From: Lachnoclostridium sp. UBA7482
GTDB taxonomy: Bacteria; Bacillota; Clostridia; Lachnospirales; Lachnospiraceae
Length of the DNA: 9,796 nucleotides
Assembly (NCBI GenBank): GCA_002479645.1
Contig: DLOO01000070.1
Location: 29,838 to 39,633 of the forward strand
Reading direction: 5' to 3'
Of the stretch, positions 1 to 6,114 are shown piece by piece. Every line of letters starts with the position of its first letter. The stretch's first letter is position 1. A model generated the notes under the pieces. The model had not been told where the DNA came from. It was given only the letters and a program-made list of their open reading frames with translations, and ran no database searches. Made by a program: the position numbers and the translations under genes.

Positions 1-222
1 GACCCGCCCCGTAAGGGCTGTGAGCCGGTCGTTATTGATACGATGATTTCCATGAATCCGAGGCGAATTGTCTACGTCAGCTGTGACAGTGCAACGCTGG
101 CGCGTGACCTGAAGCTTCTGACCGCCGGTGGCTACCGGGTGGAGAAGGTGCAGCCGGTAGACATGTTCCCGTGGACGGTGGGGATAGAGACGGTTGTCCG
201 CTTGTCGAAATGCGCTGAGTAA
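1..222 (+). CDS. 23S rRNA (uracil-5-)-methyltransferase, RlmD/RlmCD (TrmA) family, C-terminal fragment
   Basis: The 5' end lies outside the window; 73 codons in frame 1 end at TAA 220-222. The fragment begins with DPPRKG, the motif IV of TrmA/RumA-type SAM-dependent RNA m5U methyltransferases. It continues with VSCDSATLARD, which in this family contains the catalytic cysteine nucleophile (fragment residue 28). It ends with QPVDMFPWTVGIETVV, where the glutamate (residue 63) matches the family's general base. These enzymes methylate C5 of uridines in 23S rRNA (U747 and/or U1939 in E. coli numbering) in the cytoplasm. The usual MFPHT-H-E signature reads MFPWTVGIE here, so the histidines are replaced while the glutamate is kept. 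Whether it is RlmD, RlmC or a dual-specificity RlmCD enzyme cannot be decided from this fragment. Confidence 0.92.
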   Translation, partial: DPPRKGCEPVVIDTMISMNPRRIVYVSCDSATLARDLKLLTAGGYRVEKVQPVDMFPWTVGIETVVRLSKCAE

Positions 223-365
223 GAAAAGGCTATCAGGGAGGCATTGGAATATTTCCGTATGATTTGGTGCTATCTTAGAAATGGCGAGACGCTTTTCAGA
301 TTATCGGTCAGATTAAAAATGTTCTTGCGCCATTTGATGTGGATATAAGTGTGGGAGATGTAATT

Positions 366-485
366 ATGCCAAAAGCAGAAGGGCAGACAATCCTGCTGGT
401 TACTCATGACCCGTTGGTGGCACAAGCTTGTAAGCGAATGGTAGTAATTGAAGACGGAAGGATTGTTTCGGATACACAGATATAG
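366..485 (+). pseudogene. Remnant of an ABC transporter ATPase C-terminus (degraded)
   Basis: A 39-codon reading frame ending at TAG 483-485 contains GQTILLVTHDPLVAQACKR followed by MVVIEDGRIVSD. This is the H-loop region (VTHD) and end of an ABC nucleotide-binding domain of the MacB/LolD export type. Walker A, the signature LSGGQ motif and Walker B are all absent. The same frame is open upstream only to a stop at 276-278, and residues 279-365 (including NVLAPFDVDISVGD) do not look like ABC sequence. The upstream part may come from another broken gene, or the junction may be a deletion scar. No ribosome binding site precedes ATG 366. I read it as a non-functional remnant followed by its old terminator at 517. 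Confidence 0.6.
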
Positions 486-516
486 CCGCTCTGTGTTCGT
501 GGACAAAACCGATAGG

Positions 517-555
517 TACCCTCTTTACCGGCAATTCGGTAAGGAGGGTATTTTT
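517..555 (+). terminator. Rho-independent terminator
   Basis: A 14-bp stem is formed by 517-530 and 537-550, perfect except for one T-G wobble, with a 6-nt loop (gcaatt). It is followed directly by five T residues (551-555). It ends transcription coming from the rRNA methyltransferase/ABC remnant side and insulates the pot operon promoter 24 bp downstream. Confidence 0.9.
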
Positions 556-578
556 ATGTCTCTTTTTACACATTTTAG

Positions 579-608
579 TTGACAAAAAGTTTAGTAATAG
601 TATATAAT
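579..608 (+). promoter_or_regulatory. Sigma-A type promoter of the regulator-potABCD operon
   Basis: The -35 is a perfect TTGACA at 579-584 and the -10 is a perfect TATAAT at 603-608, with an 18-bp spacer. Transcription should begin near 615, leaving a leader of roughly 60-75 nt before the regulator gene. A second TATAAT at 653-658 has no matching -35 and is not claimed as a promoter. Confidence 0.88.
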
Positions 609-654
609 TCGATTAGCTACGCGAGTTTAGCAAAAACGAATCAAAGGTTTAGTA
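589..654 (+). promoter_or_regulatory. Candidate operator: repeated GTTTAGYA motifs around the pot promoter
   Basis: The octamer GTTTAGTA/GTTTAGCA occurs at 589-596, 625-632 and 647-654. Inverted pairs also lie close to the start site: GCTA 616-619 with TAGC 628-631, and ATTCG 607-611 with CGAAT 637-641. XRE-cupin regulators often bind their own promoters, so these are plausible binding sites. The region is AT-rich, so chance is a real alternative. No defined consensus was matched. Confidence 0.35.
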
Positions 655-672
655 TAATCAAATCTTCGGCAA

Positions 673-1248
673 ATGAAAGAAGGTCTTTATTTGGAACTGG
701 AATACGTGAATGAAACGATCGGAAAGAAGATCAAAAATCTTCGGAACAGAAACGGACTGACGCTACAGGAACTGGCGGACCGAACTGAATTAACAAAGGG
801 ATTTCTTTCCCAGCTCGAAAGAGGACAGGTATCTCCGTCCGTGGTTACCCTGCTTGACTTAATCGAATGTCTGGGAGTTACGCCTGCCGAATTCTTCGCA
901 GAGGAGGAGAAAAAGCAGGTGGTCTTTTCAGAGGAAGGCTACTTTGAAAAGATTGATGACAACGGCAACAGCATCCAGTGGGTGGTGCCGTCGGCGCAGA
1001 GTAACCAGATGGAACCGCTGCTGGTGGTAATCAATCCTCATCAGACGCTTGAAGAGGACAAGCCGCATCAGGGAGAGGAATTTGGTTATGTCATCTCCGG
1101 AAGGGTTAACCTCTATCTGGGAGATAAAGTATATCATGTAAAAACAGGGGAAAGTTTTTACTATCCGGCTGCGGAAGTGCATCGTATTGTCAATCCGGGA
1201 AGCCGTCCGGCAAAGCTGATTTGGGTCAGCACGCCGCCTTCATTTTAA
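673..1248 (+). CDS. XRE-family HTH regulator with C-terminal cupin domain, probable polyamine-responsive regulator of pot genes
   Basis: The protein has 191 aa if started at ATG 673. Residues about 16-73 are a classic XRE/HTH_3 domain (IGKKIKNLR, then LTLQELADRTELTKGFLSQLERG, then SPSVVTLLDLIECLGVTPAEFF). Residues about 115-190 are a cupin_2 sensor domain with PHQGEEFGYVISGRV, a GD turn, and a late histidine (H170). This is the PuuR-like architecture seen with polyamine genes; ligand-sensing by the cupin is inferred from the family and from the pot genes 20 bp downstream. The start is uncertain. ATG 673 has no ribosome binding site, whereas in-frame TTG 691 is preceded by AAAGAAGG with a 7-nt gap, which would give a 185-aa protein starting just before the HTH. 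In-frame GTG 706 is a third option. It is the first gene of the operon and so probably autoregulates. Confidence 0.9.
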   Translation: MKEGLYLELEYVNETIGKKIKNLRNRNGLTLQELADRTELTKGFLSQLERGQVSPSVVTLLDLIECLGVTPAEFFAEEEKKQVVFSEEGYFEKIDDNGNSIQWVVPSAQSNQMEPLLVVINPHQTLEEDKPHQGEEFGYVISGRVNLYLGDKVYHVKTGESFYYPAAEVHRIVNPGSRPAKLIWVSTPPSF

Positions 1249-1268
1249 CTATAAGAGAGGAAAGACGC

Positions 1269-2708
1269 ATGGAAACAAAGGAAAACATTATTGAATTAAA
1301 GCACATCGGCAAGTCGTTTGATGACGGCTTTGCGGCGGTCAGCGACTTTAATCTGGAGGTTAAGAGGGGAGAGTTTGTTACCTTCCTCGGTCCGTCCGGT
1401 TGTGGTAAGACAACTACACTTCGTATGATCGCGGGATTTGAAATCCCCAGTGAGGGCGAAATACTATTGAATGGCCAGTCCATTACGGAGCTGCCCCCGC
1501 ATAAACGCCCCATCAATACTGTTTTTCAGCGTTATGCGTTGTTCCCTCATATGAATATTTATGAGAATATAGCATTTGGTCTGAAGCAGAAGAAGACTCC
1601 GAAGGAGGAAATCGACCGTCGCGTTACGAAGGTTCTCGACCTCGTTGACCTTGAGGGCTTCGAGCAGAGAAGCGTATCGACCCTGTCCGGTGGACAGCAG
1701 CAGAGAATTGCCATTGCGCGTGCATTGGTAAATGAGCCTCAGATTCTTCTGCTCGACGAGCCTCTCGGCGCATTGGATCTTAAGATGCGTAAGGAAATGC
1801 AGCTCGAGCTTAAGAGTATGCACGAAAAGCTCGGTATCACCTTTATTTATGTAACGCATGACCAGGAAGAAGCCCTGACCATGTCCGACAAGATTGTCGT
1901 TATGTCCGAGGGTAAGATTCAGCAGATCGGTACTCCGGAGGATATTTACAACGAGCCGAAGAATGCATTTGTCGCCGACTTTATCGGTGAGAGTAACATT
2001 TTCAACGGCATTATGACGGGAAAACTGAAGGCAAGATTCTGCGGAGGTGAATTTGCCTGCGTTGATGATATTGAGGAGGGCACACATATTACCGCAGTTG
2101 TTCGTCCGGAGGATGTTATCTTTACGGAACCGGGCAAGGGAACCATTGACGGTACCGTAACTTCCGTCATCTTCAAGGGGATGCACTACGAAATTACCGT
2201 TCAGTCCGGCAAGAACGAGATGGTTATTCAGACCGTAAATTCCGCAGCGCCGGGAGATAAGGTCGGCATGAAGGTGGAGCCGAACAATATCCACATTATG
2301 ATTGCAGAGGATCACACCAACGTTTTCAATGCGGACATCAACAAGGCGTTTCATCTTGAATACAACGGCACGGTTCTCGATACCAGCGTTACCAGGATTA
2401 TCAAGGGCAGCAAGCGTATGGAGGACGGGACTCTGATTGACGGTCACGGCGAGGTTGTTGATATCGACCGCACCAAGATTCAGATTTCCATCCGCCCGGA
2501 GGATATTGATATGACCGATAATGCAGAGGAAGGTCTTGTACAGGGCTATATCAGCAACCTTATTTATAAGGGCGACCACTACAGTTATGTTATCCACTCC
2601 GATTTGGGTCAAGATTTCATTGTTGACGACGAAGACCTGTGGAACATGAATGATACGGTCGGTCTGATTATGCCTGTTGAGAAAATGAAATTTGCAGTTA
2701 AGAGATAG
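1269..2708 (+). CDS. potA: Spermidine/putrescine ABC transporter ATP-binding protein PotA, with extended C-terminus
   Basis: This ATPase subunit powers polyamine import through the PotB/PotC channel at the inner face of the membrane. The protein has 479 aa. Walker A is GPSGCGKTT (41-49), the Q-loop VFQ (85-87), the signature LSGGQ (139-143), Walker B ILLLDEP (159-165), and the H-loop histidine is 197 (YVTHDQEEA). GTPEDIYNEP near 221-230 is typical of the PotA/MalK/UgpC branch. ATG 1269 is chosen because GAGAGG lies 8 nt upstream; an in-frame upstream ATG at 1221 would overlap the regulator gene and lacks support. The length is unusual: PotA is normally about 350-380 aa. The C-terminal part carries two similar modules, each with a VRPED/IRPED motif (278-282 and 408-412), which suggests a duplicated TOBE-type regulatory region. 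The codon-rich, uninterrupted frame argues against a sequencing artefact. Confidence 0.95.
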   Translation: METKENIIELKHIGKSFDDGFAAVSDFNLEVKRGEFVTFLGPSGCGKTTTLRMIAGFEIPSEGEILLNGQSITELPPHKRPINTVFQRYALFPHMNIYENIAFGLKQKKTPKEEIDRRVTKVLDLVDLEGFEQRSVSTLSGGQQQRIAIARALVNEPQILLLDEPLGALDLKMRKEMQLELKSMHEKLGITFIYVTHDQEEALTMSDKIVVMSEGKIQQIGTPEDIYNEPKNAFVADFIGESNIFNGIMTGKLKARFCGGEFACVDDIEEGTHITAVVRPEDVIFTEPGKGTIDGTVTSVIFKGMHYEITVQSGKNEMVIQTVNSAAPGDKVGMKVEPNNIHIMIAEDHTNVFNADINKAFHLEYNGTVLDTSVTRIIKGSKRMEDGTLIDGHGEVVDIDRTKIQISIRPEDIDMTDNAEEGLVQGYISNLIYKGDHYSYVIHSDLGQDFIVDDEDLWNMNDTVGLIMPVEKMKFAVKR

Positions 2709-2717
2709 GAGATTGCC

Positions 2718-3512
2718 ATGCAGAAGTTTCGCTTTTCCAGAAAAAGCCTGGGCATTCCCTATGCGCTTTATCTGATTCTTTTCGTGGTAGCGCCCCTGTT
2801 GGTATTGTTTTACTATGCATTTACCAACGGCGAGGGTCGTTTCACGGTTGCTAACCTGACCGGGTTCTTCACTGACCCGAACACCATGGGCACGCTTTTG
2901 TACAGCCTTGCCGTGGCTTTTGTGACAACGATGGTATGTCTTCTTCTGGCTTATCCGACCGCGTACATACTGGCGACGAGCAAGCTGAGAATGAAAGGCG
3001 TACTGGTGATGGTTTTCGTTATGCCGATGTGGATTAACTTCTCCCTGCGTATCACTGCGCTGAAAGAGGTTCTGAACCTGCTGGAAGGCAATCTTGCCAT
3101 GTATCCGTTTTTGAATGCGGTTGTCGGCATGACCTACGATTTTCTGCCGTTTATGATTCTGCCGATTTATACCACCATTTCCAAACTGGACGGCTCCCTT
3201 CGTGAAGCTGCCATGGATCTGGGGGCAAATGAGGCGCAGACCTTCCTGAAGATTACCCTGCCGCTGTCCGTTCCCGGAATCATCAGCGGCGTATCGATGG
3301 TATTTCTTCCGGCAATGACCAATTACGTTGTTCTTGATATGCTGTATAACAGCACTTACATTATGGGCAGCCTGATTGGAAGCTACTTCTCCGCATACGA
3401 TTGGCACGGCGGTTCTATGATTGCGCTGGTACTTCTTGCCATCATTTGCATCTTTACTCTTCTTATGGGTGGAGACAGCGAGGAAAATGCGAGAGGGGGT
3501 GCACTTCTGTAA
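2718..3512 (+). CDS. potB: Spermidine/putrescine ABC transporter permease PotB
   Basis: This 264-aa polytopic membrane protein is one of the two permeases that form the polyamine channel. Hydrophobic segments lie at about 13-33, 60-82, 94-108, 135-153, 186-205 and 232-250, matching the usual six-helix MetI-like fold. The cytoplasmic EAA loop reads REAAMDLGANEAQTF followed by LKITLPLSVPG (about 162-187); it docks on PotA. TAGGAGAT overlapping the potA stop serves as ribosome binding site for ATG 2718, giving a 9-bp gap. The stop overlaps the potC start by one base (TAATG at 3510-3514), implying translational coupling. The length is slightly below that of E. coli PotB (about 275-285 aa), with nothing missing that I can see. 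Confidence 0.95.
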   Translation: MQKFRFSRKSLGIPYALYLILFVVAPLLVLFYYAFTNGEGRFTVANLTGFFTDPNTMGTLLYSLAVAFVTTMVCLLLAYPTAYILATSKLRMKGVLVMVFVMPMWINFSLRITALKEVLNLLEGNLAMYPFLNAVVGMTYDFLPFMILPIYTTISKLDGSLREAAMDLGANEAQTFLKITLPLSVPGIISGVSMVFLPAMTNYVVLDMLYNSTYIMGSLIGSYFSAYDWHGGSMIALVLLAIICIFTLLMGGDSEENARGGALL

Positions 3513-4300
3513 TGAAAAAGACGGTTAAGATTGGGTATATTGCCCTGATTCTGTTATTTATTTACATCCCGATTCTGATTCTTGCGGTATACAGCTTTAC
3601 CGATACCGCGAATATCGGTGCGAAGGGGCATTTCTCTGTAAAGAATTACATTACGTTGTTCACAACCGAAGAGCTTTTGCAGATGATTATCGGAACGGTA
3701 CTTCTGGCGTTTGGCGTGGCTGTTCTGGCAACAATACTGGGTACGCTGGGCGCGCTCGGGGCATTTTACTCGAAGAAGAGAATTTCCTCCGCTATTTCCG
3801 TTCTGAACCAGGTTCCGGTAGTCAATGCCGACGTCGTGACCGGTTTTGGGATCTGTATCCTTTTGGTTGTCGTTTTCGGCGTCAGCAAGGATACCTATAT
3901 CCCGCTTCTCGTCGGACAGACAACCCTGTGCGCACCGTTTGTGTACCTGTCGGTTATGCCGAAGATTCGTCAGATGGATTCAAGCATCTACGAGGCGGCA
4001 TTGGATCTTGGCGCAACACCGTTTACCGCATTGTGGAGGGTTGTAATTCCGCAGATTGTTCCCGGTATTCTTTCCGGATTTGCCCTGGCAGTTACGCTGT
4101 CCCTGGATGATTATTTTATTGCTACTTACACGAAGCCGGCAACCTTTGATACCATCAGTACCTATGTTGTAAATGCGACCAAGGGTTCTCAGACCAGTAT
4201 CAAGACGGCACTTTGGGCATTGTCGACGGTTATTTTCGTACTGGTTATTTTGTTTGTACTGGTTATGAGCCTGCGCTCTGCAAAGAAAGAGGAGGGGTAA
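3512..4300 (+). CDS. potC: Spermidine/putrescine ABC transporter permease PotC
   Basis: This 262-aa second permease pairs with PotB. Hydrophobic segments are at about 7-28, 59-86, 108-124, 133-149, 185-200 and 233-254. The EAA loop is YEAALDLGATPFTAL followed by WRVVIPQIVPG (about 160-185). LSLDDYFIATYT (about 197-208) is typical of PotC proteins. The frame is open much further upstream, but ATG 3512 is chosen because it overlaps the potB stop in a TAATG and has GAGAGGGGG upstream, 12 nt away. It ends KKEEG at 4300, four bases before the potD start. Function and membrane location follow from the family and from the operon order potABCD. Confidence 0.95.
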   Translation: MKKTVKIGYIALILLFIYIPILILAVYSFTDTANIGAKGHFSVKNYITLFTTEELLQMIIGTVLLAFGVAVLATILGTLGALGAFYSKKRISSAISVLNQVPVVNADVVTGFGICILLVVVFGVSKDTYIPLLVGQTTLCAPFVYLSVMPKIRQMDSSIYEAALDLGATPFTALWRVVIPQIVPGILSGFALAVTLSLDDYFIATYTKPATFDTISTYVVNATKGSQTSIKTALWALSTVIFVLVILFVLVMSLRSAKKEEG

Positions 4301-4304
4301 TGGC

Positions 4305-5804
4305 ATGAGAAATATACTTAAGAGAATGCTTGTGCTTCTCCTTGCCGCAGGAATGCTTGTTCCGGCAGCGCCGGCAAAAGCAGCGGAAAAGCCCGGGAAG
4401 ATTGTCCTGCGTGTCTGCAACTGGGAGGAGTATATTGACGAGGGCGGCTGGGATCCCAAAGAGGAGACCATTGATCTTGAGAGCGGAGCGATCCTCGGTG
4501 AGAAATCCATGGTAGAGGACTTTGAGGCATGGTATTATGACACCTATGGGATTGAGGTTGAGGTGGAATACTCCACCTTCGGTACCAATGAGGATTTGTA
4601 CAATATGCTCACAATCGGCGATGTGTACGATCTGGTGTGCCCGTCCGAGTACATGGTTATGAAGCTGATGGCAGAGGATAAGCTGGTGCCCCTCTCCGAT
4701 AATTTTTTCAATACCGAAGACCCGAATAATTTCTATATCAACGGGGTATCGCCTTACATCCAGAACATCCTTGCTACAAAGGAAATCAACGGAGAGGCAT
4801 GGGGCAAATACATGGCAGGCTACATGTGGGGCGTCACCGGTATTGTGTACAATCCGGACGTTTTAAGCGAAGAAGAGGCCGCGACTTGGACGATTGTCAA
4901 TAATCCGGATTACTACCGTCAGATTACCATTAAGGACAATGTGCGTGACTCCTACTTTATGGCAATCGGAGCGCTCCGCTCAGAGCTTCTTACATCGGAG
5001 AGCTTCAAAGGCGACGCCGACTATCCGAAGCGTCTGGAAAATGTCATGAACGATACGACGCCGGAAACGATTCAGAAGGTGCAGGATTTTCTCCAGTCTG
5101 TTAAGAATAACGTTTATTCCTTCGAGACGGACTCCGGTAAGGCGGACATGATTACCGGTAAGGTGGTTGCCAATTACCAGTGGTCCGGAGATGCGGTATA
5201 TACGATGGATCAGGCAGACGAAGACGATTACACCCTGAATTTTGTTATCCCGAGAGAAGCTACCAATATTTATTTTGACGGCTGGGCAATGCTGAAAAGC
5301 GGCGTTGAGGGAGACAGTGCAAAACAGCATGCGGCAGAAGCATTTATCAACTTCTGCTCCCGTCCGGACAATGCGGTACGCAACATGTATTACATCGGCT
5401 ATACCTCGGTTATTGCCGGTGGTAAGGACAGCAGGGTTTATGAGTATCTGCAGTGGAATTACGGTGCAGAGGAGGACGAAGAGGATGTCGTAGAATACGA
5501 TGTCAGTTATTTCTTCGAGGGCGAAGGCGGCGAACGCAGCCATGTCTTTGAGGTACCGGAGGAGCAGACGCACAGACAGCTCGGAGCACAGTATCCGAGC
5601 GGGGAGAATCTGGAACGCGCCAGCATCATGATTTACTTTGATGCGGATCAGAGCAAGGCAATCAACCGGATGTGGATTAACGTCCGATGCTATAACGCAA
5701 ACGATATCCCGGCTTGGGCATGGATTGTCGGTGGTTTGGCGGTCGTACTGCTTGGCGTATTCATTGTTCGCAGCAGAATCAACAAAAAGAAAATCGGAGC
5801 GTAA
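4305..5804 (+). CDS. potD: Spermidine/putrescine-binding protein PotD with signal peptide and C-terminal membrane anchor
   Basis: This solute-binding protein captures polyamines outside the cell and delivers them to PotBC. ATG 4305 follows AGGAGGGG by 7 nt. Residues 1-27 form a signal peptide (KRMLVLLLAAGMLVP, then APAKA) with a signal peptidase I-like AKA-A site and no lipobox cysteine. The mature part begins with the PotD hallmark RVCNWEEYID (36-45) and has CPSEYM (112-117), YQWSGD (291-296) and FDGWAM (324-329), corresponding to ligand-pocket regions of E. coli PotD. At 499 aa it is far longer than the usual 340-370 aa. There is an insertion after NWEEYID (about 46-75), an acidic stretch around 388-410, and a C-terminal transmembrane helix (about 469-489, WAWIVGGLAVVLLGVFIV) followed by a basic tail, RSRINKKK. 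It is therefore probably tethered by a C-terminal helix instead of a lipid. Confidence 0.94.
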   Translation: MRNILKRMLVLLLAAGMLVPAAPAKAAEKPGKIVLRVCNWEEYIDEGGWDPKEETIDLESGAILGEKSMVEDFEAWYYDTYGIEVEVEYSTFGTNEDLYNMLTIGDVYDLVCPSEYMVMKLMAEDKLVPLSDNFFNTEDPNNFYINGVSPYIQNILATKEINGEAWGKYMAGYMWGVTGIVYNPDVLSEEEAATWTIVNNPDYYRQITIKDNVRDSYFMAIGALRSELLTSESFKGDADYPKRLENVMNDTTPETIQKVQDFLQSVKNNVYSFETDSGKADMITGKVVANYQWSGDAVYTMDQADEDDYTLNFVIPREATNIYFDGWAMLKSGVEGDSAKQHAAEAFINFCSRPDNAVRNMYYIGYTSVIAGGKDSRVYEYLQWNYGAEEDEEDVVEYDVSYFFEGEGGERSHVFEVPEEQTHRQLGAQYPSGENLERASIMIYFDADQSKAINRMWINVRCYNANDIPAWAWIVGGLAVVLLGVFIVRSRINKKKIGA

Positions 5805-5823
5805 ATACCAATCGTGACTATAC

Positions 5824-5895
5824 TCGCGCGCAGGGAAGCCGGCCGATAAATCGGCACGCGCCGGACGCGAGAGTTTCGCGAGCGAAACTCTTTAT
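5824..5895 (+). repeat. Dispersed intergenic hairpin repeat, copy A
   Basis: This 72-bp segment matches 9725-9796 at 65 of 72 positions by my hand alignment. It contains three successive hairpins: GCCGAT-AA-ATCGGC (5842-5855), CGCG-N5-CGCG (5857-5869), and AGAGTTTCG-CGAG-CGAAACTCT (5870-5891). It starts 20 bp after the potD stop. Two copies in under 10 kb, both in intergenic DNA beyond a transcript end, suggest a genome-wide REP-like or terminator-carrying repeat family. Confidence 0.85.
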
Positions 5896-5896
5896 T
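5870..5896 (+). terminator. Probable intrinsic terminator of the pot operon (last hairpin of repeat copy A)
   Basis: A 9-bp perfect stem (5870-5878 with 5883-5891) and a CGAG loop are followed by TTTATT. It lies 66 bp after the potD stop and is the first good terminator-shaped structure downstream of the operon. The T tract is short and interrupted, so termination may be partial. Confidence 0.65.
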
Positions 5897-5940
5897 CTAC
5901 ATCGGGAGAACTTAGTAAAATCTAGTATGAAGACGAAAAT

Positions 5941-5990
5941 GCACAAGATATTGAAGCGTATGGAAAAATTTTTCAATATCTTGTGCTTTT
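5941..5990 (+). terminator. Perfect 15-bp inverted repeat followed by T tract (possible second terminator)
   Basis: Arms 5941-5955 and 5972-5986 are perfectly complementary over 15 bp, with a 16-nt loop, and are followed by TTTTAT. The shape allows a back-up terminator for the pot operon. The stem is AT-rich and the loop large for a strong terminator, and the same arms score as NrdR-like boxes. Both roles could coexist. Confidence 0.45.
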
Positions 5991-6016
5991 ATATTGCCAA
6001 CCACAAGGATTTGTGA
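5941..6016 (+). promoter_or_regulatory. Three NrdR-box-like palindromes upstream of and inside the nrdD promoter
   Basis: Sixteen-base windows at 5941-5956, 5971-5986 and 6001-6016 resemble the NrdR box as I recall it (acaCwAtATaTwGtgt). Hand counts give 11, 11 and 10 of 16 matches. They share CACAAG/CTTGTG half-sites (5942-5947, 5980-5985, 6002-6007, plus TTGTG 6011-6015). Their centres are exactly 30 bp apart, close to three helical turns. The third box fills the spacer between -35 and -10. NrdR represses ribonucleotide reductase genes through tandem boxes, and the gene downstream is nrdD. The nrdR gene itself is not in this window. Confidence 0.6.
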
Positions 6017-6022
6017 TACTAT
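5994..6022 (+). promoter_or_regulatory. Extended -10 promoter of nrdDG
   Basis: The -35 is TTGCCA (5994-5999) and the -10 is TACTAT (6017-6022), separated by 17 bp. The TGA immediately before the -10 (6014-6016) supplies an extended -10 TGn. The start site should fall near 6029, giving a leader of about 86 nt. The spacer coincides with an NrdR-like palindrome, so binding there would block RNA polymerase. Confidence 0.8.
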
Positions 6023-6023
6023 G

Positions 6024-6093
6024 AAATTACGTTCCGTTTTGGGGACGTATTGCTGTGTGAATCTTATCAAAAAGGGCAAAAACGTAATTTTTT
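6024..6093 (+). other. nrdD leader with nested inverted repeats
   Basis: AAATTACGTT (6024-6033) is perfectly complementary to AACGTAATTT (6081-6090), which runs into six Ts (6088-6093). Nested and mutually exclusive with it is a 7-bp hairpin, 6029-6035 with 6042-6048. The predicted start site (about 6029) falls inside the outer arm, so an RNA from this promoter would keep only half of the outer stem but could form a 5'-terminal hairpin. The leader matches no riboswitch class that I recognise. The nrdD ribosome binding site (AAGGAG, 6103-6108) is not sequestered by either stem. Confidence 0.4.
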
Positions 6094-6114
6094 AAGGTAT
6101 TTAAGGAGAAGGGT

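Noticed and set aside
653..658. Second promoter for the regulator gene based on TATAAT
   Set aside because: No -35 hexamer at proper spacing and no TGn extension, and it would yield an almost leaderless mRNA for ATG 673.
1464..3407. A 647-codon open frame on the minus strand across potA and potB
   Set aside because: It lies antisense to two well-supported transporter genes, has no ribosome binding site or recognisable motif, and has an odd composition rich in His, Asn and Gln. It is best explained as a by-product of codon bias on the + strand.
3401..3511. N-terminal extension of PotC
   Set aside because: The 37 extra residues overlap the potB coding end and do not resemble a permease. ATG 3512 with the TAATG overlap is the natural start.
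5824..5895. CRISPR array or attachment site
   Set aside because: Only one copy is present at each place, with no spacers, no cas gene and no integrase in the window. The element is a dispersed hairpin repeat.
5714..6016. Small open frame running from the potD end into the intergenic region
   Set aside because: It crosses the repeat hairpins and the NrdR-like boxes, lacks a ribosome binding site, and its first half is out-of-frame potD.
6029..6114. Cobalamin or other known riboswitch before nrdD
   Set aside because: The leader is only about 86 nt and I see no B12-box or other conserved aptamer core. A B12 riboswitch would need roughly 200 nt.
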